DNA from: an uncultured Bacteroidia bacterium
GTDB taxonomy: Bacteria > Bacteroidota > Bacteroidia > Bacteroidales > UBA932
Reading direction: 5' to 3'
Assembly: GCA_902767465.1 (NCBI GenBank)
Contig: CACXHM010000024.1
Location: forward strand, 1 to 19,604
DNA length: 19,604 nucleotides
Of the stretch, positions 13,906 to 19,604 are shown one piece after another. The notes beneath the pieces were generated by a model that was given only the letters and a program-made list of their open reading frames with translations, was not told the DNA's origin and made no database searches. The translations under genes were made by a program, and so were the position numbers. Each line of letters starts with the position of its first letter. Position 1 is the first letter of the stretch.

Positions 13906-15075
13906 TTATTTATTGTCATCGATAAAAACGTGTTTCACGGCGTCCAGATAGCCGTACCCATAAACGTCGTCGGGCTGCAGGTAGCTGGTCTCCGTCCATT
14001 CGTTCCAACTGTTGATGGTGATGAGGGGATGAAGCCCCGGCCGTGCGTCTACATAAGCCTTCGCCTTGCGCAATGCATCTTCGAAACGCTCCGGGGTATT
14101 GTTACGAGTGACGGCGCTTTTCGAGGTACGCGGGCTGTTGTCCCAGCCTATGCTCACGTGAGGATAATATGGGATGGAAAACTCGGCCTCCAGACGTTCC
14201 CACTCAGCGTAAGCCTTTTCGAGAATCACGGAATAATCGTCATCCACATTTATGAAGTGACAGAACTGATAGTGGGACATGCTGTTGAAACCGAGGTCCC
14301 TGATGAACTTGTCGCGGGGGTTATCTTTCTTCGCATCGTCGAAACCGCTGTAGTTGAATTGCTTTTTCCACATGGTGAACTGAAGTTCAAGATCCGGGAA
14401 ACCGGCTTTCTTGACCTGTTTACGGAACCATTTGAGTGCGTCCGCAGCCTGCTCCACTCCGCCGAGGCCGTCGATGAAAGTGCTCACTTCATATATCATG
14501 AATACGGGCTTCCCGTCTATTTTGTAGTAGTTCGGCTGTTTGAAAAACATTTCGATGTTGCGAAGACATATTCTCTCAAACTCTTCCCGGCTGACGGCTC
14601 CGCGCCATATCACGTTAGGCTCCTTCAGGGCTGCGATTCGGGTGTCCCAATAGTTCTTGACATCGTGGTTGGCCCACATCAAATAGAACTGCATCCTGTC
14701 GCGGTTCCGTGCTTTCAGAAAGCCGTTTGTAAGGGTTGTCTCCATGAAAGGCCGTCCGTCGAACCAGTACCAGTCGAAGATGAAGACGTTTACGCCATGT
14801 CCGGCCGCCTGGTCTATTTCCATTTCCATCACCGCAGGATCCGCTTCGTTGACGTAGCCCCAGAGCGGATGCCGGTTCCAATAGTGGCCCGGGTTTCGCT
14901 GCTGCATGGTCATTACCGTCTCCCATTCTCCGATGCCCATTGGCCAAAACGGACGCAGACGCACGTCGTCCGACACATAGGCGGGATACAGATATGCTGC
15001 CACATCATAGTTGCGCTGGGCTTTCAGTGAAAAGGAGGACAGTACAAGTAATAGAAACAATGTGGTCTTTTTCAT
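13906..15075 (-). CDS. WbsX/GH99-like glycosidase
   Basis: A 389-aa exported protein of the WbsX family, which shares the GH99 endo-mannosidase-like barrel. A signal peptide covers about residues 1-19 (LSSFSLKAQ). The mature N-terminus has AAYLYPAY, the middle FIFDWYWFDGRPF and FYLMWANHD, and the C-terminus INSWNEWTETSYLQPD (354-369). The Glu residues of the latter (359, 362) fit the GH99 catalytic signature WNEWxE. GH99 enzymes cleave alpha-mannosidic linkages, and WbsX proteins also occur in polysaccharide synthesis loci. The signal peptide and the neighbouring sigma/FecR/SusC genes favour a degradative role. It is the first gene of the divergent arm, 13 bases before the beta-helix lipoprotein. 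Confidence 0.85.
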   Translation of the reverse strand: MKKTTLFLLLVLSSFSLKAQRNYDVAAYLYPAYVSDDVRLRPFWPMGIGEWETVMTMQQRNPGHYWNRHPLWGYVNEADPAVMEMEIDQAAGHGVNVFIFDWYWFDGRPFMETTLTNGFLKARNRDRMQFYLMWANHDVKNYWDTRIAALKEPNVIWRGAVSREEFERICLRNIEMFFKQPNYYKIDGKPVFMIYEVSTFIDGLGGVEQAADALKWFRKQVKKAGFPDLELQFTMWKKQFNYSGFDDAKKDNPRDKFIRDLGFNSMSHYQFCHFINVDDDYSVILEKAYAEWERLEAEFSIPYYPHVSIGWDNSPRTSKSAVTRNNTPERFEDALRKAKAYVDARPGLHPLITINSWNEWTETSYLQPDDVYGYGYLDAVKHVFIDDNK

Positions 15076-15100
15076 GATTTTGCGTTTAAAAATGCGGACA

Positions 15101-15108
15101 CAAATCTA
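15101..15108 (-). promoter_or_regulatory. -7 promoter element of the WbsX-like operon
   Basis: On the minus strand this reads TAGATTTG (TAnnTTTG), 25 bases before the ATG of the WbsX-like gene. A TTG lies 22 bases upstream (complement of 15131-15133), slightly farther than in the other promoters of the window. Confidence 0.45.
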
Positions 15109-15137
15109 CAATAATAAACGGTGAAACGTGCAAGTTC

Positions 15138-15169
15138 GCGTAATAAAAATAGTTGAAAAAAAATTACGC
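15138..15169. promoter_or_regulatory. Inverted repeat bracketing the sigma-gene -33 element
   Basis: GCGTAAT (15138-15144) and its exact reverse complement ATTACGC (15163-15169) lie 18 bases apart, on either side of the TTG at 15153-15155. The position between two divergent operons suits an operator, but no regulator is identified. Confidence 0.35.
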
Positions 15170-15183
15170 ATTTATTATATTTG
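15153..15183 (+). promoter_or_regulatory. Promoter of the sigma/FecR/SusC operon
   Basis: TATATTTG (15176-15183) is a full match to the -7 consensus TAnnTTTG. TTG (15153-15155) lies 20 bases upstream as -33, the same spacing as the tmRNA and E2 promoters here. This looks like a housekeeping sigma promoter 30 bases before the sigma-factor ATG. Confidence 0.6.
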
Positions 15184-15189
15184 ATTCGT

Positions 15190-15206
15190 TTTTAACAATG
15201 TTAAAA
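15190..15206 (+). promoter_or_regulatory. Stem-loop at the 5' end of the sigma-factor mRNA
   Basis: TTTTAAC (15190-15196) and GTTAAAA (15200-15206) form a perfect 7-bp stem with a 3-base loop. It starts close to the predicted transcription start and ends 7 bases before the ATG at 15214. It could limit translation initiation, stabilise the mRNA, or act as a palindromic operator. Confidence 0.4.
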
Positions 15207-15213
15207 CGGCACT

Positions 15214-15762
15214 ATGGCAGATAACCATCAATACTTTGTCGTCGATAAAATCAAGGCAGGGGATACTGAAGCCTTCAGGGGGCTTTTCCGTATGTATTAT
15301 CCTTCGGTGCTTGCTTTTGTCGAAGGATTCGTGAAAGACAGGGTGATAGCCGAAGACATTGTGCAGGACGTATTTGTCAAGTTATGGATTTACCGGGCAT
15401 CGCTCGATGCCACGCGTCCCATAAGAGGATACATTTTCCTGTTGTCGCGACGGGAGGTTTGCAGTTGGTTCCGCAAGGAGGTTACGGTGCAAAAACTCAT
15501 AAGCGGACTGGCTGGTGACGAACTGTATCAACTGCAGGATACCCCGGAGGAAGATGCATCGGAAATGGAGGAACTGCGAAAGACTGCCGAAAGGATCGTG
15601 GAGGCTATGCCGGAAAAACGCCGTCAGGTGTTCATCCTCTCTCGTCGAGAGGGACTTAAAATACAGGAAATAGCCGACAGGCTGGGGATATCGCCCAGAA
15701 CCGTCAACAAACATATACAACTTGCCCTGCGTACGCTCAGGCTGAATATGAACAAGATATAA
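15214..15762 (+). CDS. ECF-type RNA polymerase sigma factor
   Basis: Sigma-70 family factor of the extracytoplasmic function type, 182 aa. Region 2 covers about residues 13-85 (FRGLFRMYYPSVLAFVEGFV, AEDIVQDVFVKLW). Region 4 covers about 123-176 (MPEKRRQVFILSRREGLK, then IQEIADRLGISPRTVNKHI, the helix-turn-helix). It is 10 bases upstream of a FecR-type anti-sigma gene, with an STN-SusC after that. This is the usual Bacteroidota trans-envelope switch for glycan uptake. It probably drives expression of this locus; the divergent enzyme operon may be a target. It is expected to be held at the membrane by the FecR product. Confidence 0.93.
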   Translation: MADNHQYFVVDKIKAGDTEAFRGLFRMYYPSVLAFVEGFVKDRVIAEDIVQDVFVKLWIYRASLDATRPIRGYIFLLSRREVCSWFRKEVTVQKLISGLAGDELYQLQDTPEEDASEMEELRKTAERIVEAMPEKRRQVFILSRREGLKIQEIADRLGISPRTVNKHIQLALRTLRLNMNKI

Positions 15763-15772
15763 TGGTAACGAT

Positions 15773-16783
15773 ATGAAAGTAACTTCCAAACTGCTGGAGA
15801 AGTATTTTCTCGACAATTGCTCTCCCGACGAGGCATATGCCGTGGAGCAGTGGCTTTCTTCTGCCGACAAGCAGGAAGAAGACCTTGCCGGCATGAATGT
15901 CCTGTTCGACCGCATCGACAAACGCAATGATGCACTCGCCGATGAGGCTTTTGCAAAATGCGCCGAAAGGCTGAACCTGCAGTCGCGCACCGCGGGACGC
16001 AGACGGAAATTCAGCACATGGCTCAACGTCTCCCTTGTTTTCGCAGTGTTCGCAGCGGCACTGTTCATTGGTTACTGGGTCCGTCCGGTTGCTGAAGAGC
16101 CTTCGGCGGTGGAATTCCGCGAAGTGTTCGCCCGTCGCGGAAGTTCCGAAAAGGTAGTTCTTCCCGATGGTTCGGTGGTTATTCTCAAAAGCGGAAGTTC
16201 CCTCATCTACCCGTCGGAGTTCCGTGGCGGGACGCGGGAGGTTTACCTGAGCGGAGAGTGCTATGCATCCATCGCTAAGAATCCCGAGTGCCCCTTCATC
16301 ATGTCTACCGTAGTCATGAACGTGAGGGTTACCGGAACGGAATTCAATATCAAGGCTTTCCCTGAGGATTCCGAGGCGGAGGTCGCCCTGGTGGAGGGCA
16401 GCGTACAACTGGAAGGACGCAGCGGATCCCAGACCCCTCTTCAGACCATTTCGCTTACTCCCGGCAATGTGGTAAAGGTGGACCGTAAGAACGGGGAAAC
16501 ACGCATCAGCGAATTCAACGCTACCAATTATGGTGAAGAAGCTGCCAAAGAGGAGGCTTTCGTTTTCCTCGACCGCAGGTTTTGCGATATTGTCAGCGAA
16601 CTTGGCCGCAGGCTCGACGTGAACATAATAATAACTGACCCAAGCCTTGCCGACAGGCGTTTTTATTCGTCTTTCGTGAATGGCGAAACACTCGATGACA
16701 TGCTATTAACCTTTAATGCCGACCGCAGCATGAACATTTCCCGCGAGAACGGCACCATCAAGATCAGCAGGAACAGGATATGA
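15773..16783 (+). CDS. FecR-family anti-sigma factor
   Basis: Inner-membrane regulator, 336 aa, that binds the ECF sigma factor on the cytoplasmic side and contacts the STN domain of the transporter in the periplasm. The N-terminal cytoplasmic domain (1-80) contains LLEKYFLDNCSPDEAYAVEQW. One transmembrane helix follows at about 83-103 (WLNVSLVFAVFAAALFIGYWV). The FecR domain (about 115-215) has VVLPDGSVVILKSGSSLIYP and FIMSTVVMNVRVTGTEFNI. A C-terminal DUF4974-type domain (about 265-332) has FCDIVSELGRRLDVNIII. The stop overlaps the SusC start (ATGA), so the two are translationally coupled. Confidence 0.94.
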   Translation: MKVTSKLLEKYFLDNCSPDEAYAVEQWLSSADKQEEDLAGMNVLFDRIDKRNDALADEAFAKCAERLNLQSRTAGRRRKFSTWLNVSLVFAVFAAALFIGYWVRPVAEEPSAVEFREVFARRGSSEKVVLPDGSVVILKSGSSLIYPSEFRGGTREVYLSGECYASIAKNPECPFIMSTVVMNVRVTGTEFNIKAFPEDSEAEVALVEGSVQLEGRSGSQTPLQTISLTPGNVVKVDRKNGETRISEFNATNYGEEAAKEEAFVFLDRRFCDIVSELGRRLDVNIIITDPSLADRRFYSSFVNGETLDDMLLTFNADRSMNISRENGTIKISRNRI

Positions 16784-19604
16784 AGAAGTTTTTTCTGTTA
16801 ATCGGCATGTTTGCATGCATGTTTGCCGGTGCGCAGACGGTTACATTGAACCGTAACGGTGCCACTGTCGGCGATCTGATGCAGCAGCTGCAGCGTGAAT
16901 ATGGCTATTCTTTCTCACTTGCCTCCGATGTCGTGGATGTGGAACGCACGGTGCCGACAGTCAGCATCAAGGACGGCAGCATCGACGATGCCATCAGCAC
17001 CATTTTCTTCGGGCAGGATGTGGACTTTGAGGTCCGTGGCAAAATGATAATAGTGAGCAAGGCTTCGAAGGTGGTTCCTTCCGAGACCAGAAAAATGGAA
17101 TCTTCCGGGCCGGAAACCGTCAAAACTGTTCCGGAAACCTTGGAAGAACCTGCTCCGGCAGAAAGTAAACCCCAGACTCCTCCCGAACCGCAAGAGGACA
17201 GCAATGCCACTGTGACTGTCAGTGGCCGTATTGTGGACGAAATGGGAGAGGCCCTTATGGGTGCCGGGATCAAAGCCAAGAACGGCAGTGCCGGCACTGT
17301 TTCCGGACTTAACGGTGACTATTCCATAAAGGTGGCCGGCAACGACGTGCTGGTTTTTACATTCCTCGGCTATGTCACCAAGGAAGTGCCTGTAAAGGGA
17401 AAAACCTCTCTGGATGTGAACCTTCTCCCCGACAACAATTATCTTGACGATGTGGTGGTAATAGGTTATGGCACTTCTAAAAAAAGCGATCTTACCGGGG
17501 CTGTCGCTACGGTAAAGATGTCGGACATCGAAGAATCAGGTCTCGCCAATATCGACCAGGCGCTTCAGGGCAAGGTAGCGGGAATGGATGTGATGACTAC
17601 GGGAGGAGCCCCGGGAGCAGCCACATCCATACGAATCCGTGGATCGCGTTCCATAAACGCATCGAATGAACCGCTTATCGTGGTGGATGGGGTAATCGAT
17701 GCCGTGAACGACATAGGAGACATAGATCCTGCCACCGTAGAATCCATTTCCGTTCTAAAAGACGCTTCTTCCACCGCTATCTACGGTTCGCGGGGAGCCA
17801 ACGGCGTAATCCTGGTTACGACGCGCAAGGCCACTTCATCGAAAGTCTCCTTGAACGCCAGTTTCAAGTACGGGATTTCCCGTCTCGCGAGGAATCTCGA
17901 CATAATGAATGCGAAGGAATATATCCAGTACAAAAACGACGGTTACTATGTAAACCGTTATATAGCAGGCGATACTGAGATCGGGGAACGTTACACCTAT
18001 GACCCTGACGGTGCCGACACGAACTGGATAAAGGAAATTACCCGCACCGCTTTCATGAAAAGCGCCAATGTCTCCCTCAGCCAGAATATTTCAAAGAATC
18101 TGAACGTTTATGGTTCCGTGGGTTGGGTTTCTGAGGAGGGAATCGTGAAGGCCACGGCCCATGACAGACTGTCGGTCAATACGAAGATCATCAAGACTTT
18201 CAACAAATGGCTGGAACTTACCTACAACATGAGTATCTCCTCCCGCCGCCAGGACAAGAACGTTGCCATTATTTCCGGTACCAACTACACCAACGGAGCC
18301 ATCTACCTGTCGCCGCTGATCGGGGTCGATGACTACACCAACCCGCTTGTGGACGGCGGCACCACGATCAACAACCCGGTTCAGAGGGTCAACAACATCG
18401 AGAATACCGACAGGATTTATTCCCGTACCGATGCGGTGAAACTGATAGCAAAACCAGTGGATGGACTGAGGATAAATGCCCAGCTCACGCCCTACCGGTC
18501 TTTCATCCACACCTATCAGTTCCAGCCGAGCACGCTTCCAACCCGACACATTGCCGGCAGCGGTGCATATGCATACCGGTATGAATGGCAGCGCATGATT
18601 CTCACCGGAGAGTTGACTGCCAACTATAACAAAAGCATCCGCAAGATTCATAACTTCGACCTTATGGGCGGGTTCACGTCTTCTAAAACAGATGTGGAGA
18701 CCATGGCGGTTGCCGCCGACGGTCTGGTGTCGGACAATCTTAAATGGAAGAACCTGAACGCCATAGGAAGCAAGGAGAACTACAATGTCTCCTCGAGTGA
18801 AACACATGTGGTGAAAGAGTCGGCTTTTGCAAGATTGAATTACAATTACAAGAAGAAATATTATCTCACCGTTACCGGACGTCTGGACGGATCTTCGAGC
18901 TTTGCTGAAAACCACAAATGGGGATTCTTCCCGTCCGCTGCTCTCAAATGGAACGCCAAGACCTTTGCTCCCATTCGCCGCGCGGGATGGATAAAGGACC
19001 TCTCCGTCAGGGGGAGCGTGGGACTCAGCGGCAACGATGCCATCTCGGCATACCGTTCGCTTCAGGCTTATTCGTCATCTACGAGCTATTATATTTTCGA
19101 CGGGGTGCAGGAGGCAAACCTTTATCCTTCGCGTCTTGCAAATCCCGATCTTACCTGGGAAAAAACCCTGATGTACAACGGCGCAATCGAGGCTTCTTTT
19201 TTCAATGGCCGCATCAGCGCCACTCTTGAATCATACAAATCCCTGACCCGCGACCTGCTGCTGTCTGTCACCACCGTGGCAAGCACCGGGTACACGTCCC
19301 GTTTCGTAAACCTCGGAAGAACTTCCAACAAGGGATTTGAGTTCTCGTTGGACACCCATAACATTGAGCGTCAGCGCTTCGGTTGGACAACTTCCTTTAC
19401 CATCTCGCATAACGACCAGATGGTGAGCGACATCGGAAAAGAAGACTATGTCGCTCTTGTAAAAGATGTGGAAGGGTATATGATGTATGGCTACAAAGCC
19501 GGATACCCTCTGAACTCCCTCTGGGGCTTCCAATATGAAGGTGTCTGGCATTCTTCCGACGAATTCAACAGGAACGCGGTTACCCACAACTACGCCTCCT
19601 ACCG
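16780..19604 (+). CDS. STN-domain SusC/RagA-type TonB-dependent outer membrane transporter, 3' end outside window
   Basis: Outer-membrane barrel that imports oligosaccharides using TonB energy, 941 codons visible without a stop. The order is: signal peptide (1 to about 19, MFAGAQ), STN signalling domain (about 25-95, ATVGDLMQQLQREYGYSFS), Pro/Glu-rich linker (about 98-140), carboxypeptidase-regulatory-like beta-sandwich (about 144-216, VSGRIVDEMGEALMGAGIK), SusC signature and plug (DDVVVIGYGTSKKSDLTGAV at about 223-242, PLIVVDGV, YGSRGANGVILVTT), then barrel strands. The STN domain identifies it as a transducer that signals to the upstream FecR protein and sigma factor. A susD gene would be expected after the missing 3' end. 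Confidence 0.95.
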   Translation, partial: MKKFFLLIGMFACMFAGAQTVTLNRNGATVGDLMQQLQREYGYSFSLASDVVDVERTVPTVSIKDGSIDDAISTIFFGQDVDFEVRGKMIIVSKASKVVPSETRKMESSGPETVKTVPETLEEPAPAESKPQTPPEPQEDSNATVTVSGRIVDEMGEALMGAGIKAKNGSAGTVSGLNGDYSIKVAGNDVLVFTFLGYVTKEVPVKGKTSLDVNLLPDNNYLDDVVVIGYGTSKKSDLTGAVATVKMSDIEESGLANIDQALQGKVAGMDVMTTGGAPGAATSIRIRGSRSINASNEPLIVVDGVIDAVNDIGDIDPATVESISVLKDASSTAIYGSRGANGVILVTTRKATSSKVSLNASFKYGISRLARNLDIMNAKEYIQYKNDGYYVNRYIAGDTEIGERYTYDPDGADTNWIKEITRTAFMKSANVSLSQNISKNLNVYGSVGWVSEEGIVKATAHDRLSVNTKIIKTFNKWLELTYNMSISSRRQDKNVAIISGTNYTNGAIYLSPLIGVDDYTNPLVDGGTTINNPVQRVNNIENTDRIYSRTDAVKLIAKPVDGLRINAQLTPYRSFIHTYQFQPSTLPTRHIAGSGAYAYRYEWQRMILTGELTANYNKSIRKIHNFDLMGGFTSSKTDVETMAVAADGLVSDNLKWKNLNAIGSKENYNVSSSETHVVKESAFARLNYNYKKKYYLTVTGRLDGSSSFAENHKWGFFPSAALKWNAKTFAPIRRAGWIKDLSVRGSVGLSGNDAISAYRSLQAYSSSTSYYIFDGVQEANLYPSRLANPDLTWEKTLMYNGAIEASFFNGRISATLESYKSLTRDLLLSVTTVASTGYTSRFVNLGRTSNKGFEFSLDTHNIERQRFGWTTSFTISHNDQMVSDIGKEDYVALVKDVEGYMMYGYKAGYPLNSLWGFQYEGVWHSSDEFNRNAVTHNYASY

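Noticed and set aside
13828..15030. 400-codon plus-strand open frame opposite the WbsX-like gene
   Set aside because: The minus-strand frame has a signal peptide and the WNEWxE motif; the plus frame has no family features and no promoter.
15382..16408. Minus-strand frames across the sigma and fecR genes
   Set aside because: They are antisense to well-supported regulatory genes and show no domain.

Overview
The window looks like chromosome of a member of the Bacteroidota, most likely order Bacteroidales. The supporting signs are a SusC-type TonB-dependent transporter preceded by an ECF sigma/FecR pair, several promoters of the Bacteroidota type (TAnnTTTG at -7, TTG/TTTG near -33), a tmRNA whose tag ends in NYALAA, a WbsX/GH99-like glycosidase and a Bacteroidota-style Y1 (REP-associated) transposase. 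Genus cannot be fixed from the sequence. TGA is used as an ordinary stop (gmk, recR, fecR-like gene).

Layout, left to right. (1) 1-3542, minus strand: a 2-oxoacid dehydrogenase operon transcribed E2, E3, E1. E1 runs off the left edge, and E2 appears to carry a second, degenerate E3-binding domain. (2) 3543-4828: a divergent promoter region, then gmk and nadD on the plus strand with a 4-base overlap. (3) 4829-6449: an accessory island. A tandem array of seven 51-bp units (4906-5262) runs directly into the 3' end of a Y1/RAYT-type transposase gene, which is interrupted by an in-frame TGA. A 13-bp perfect inverted repeat lies upstream of it. (4) 6450-8561, minus strand: a membrane-anchored Ntn-type amide hydrolase and a CorA-type Mg2+ transporter. 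The corA leader can form two stem-loops. (5) 8716-9108, minus strand: the tmRNA gene ssrA with a clear promoter, divergent from recR (9218-9826, plus). (6) 9877-11815, plus: two tightly coupled exported proteins, a class A-type acid phosphatase (PAP2) and a ComEC-like metallo-beta-lactamase-fold protein. (7) 11796-15075, minus: a WbsX/GH99-like glycosidase followed by a beta-helix (GH28-like) lipoprotein. (8) 15214-19604, plus, divergent from (7): ECF sigma factor, FecR-type anti-sigma factor and an STN-domain SusC transporter cut by the right edge.

Regions 7 and 8 together read as a polysaccharide utilisation locus. The STN-SusC would sense glycan import and signal through FecR to the sigma factor, while the divergent arm encodes the degrading enzymes. 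SusD and further enzymes would be expected beyond the right edge. The substrate is not determined. The left half is mostly housekeeping. The least explained part is the 51-bp array abutting the broken transposase.
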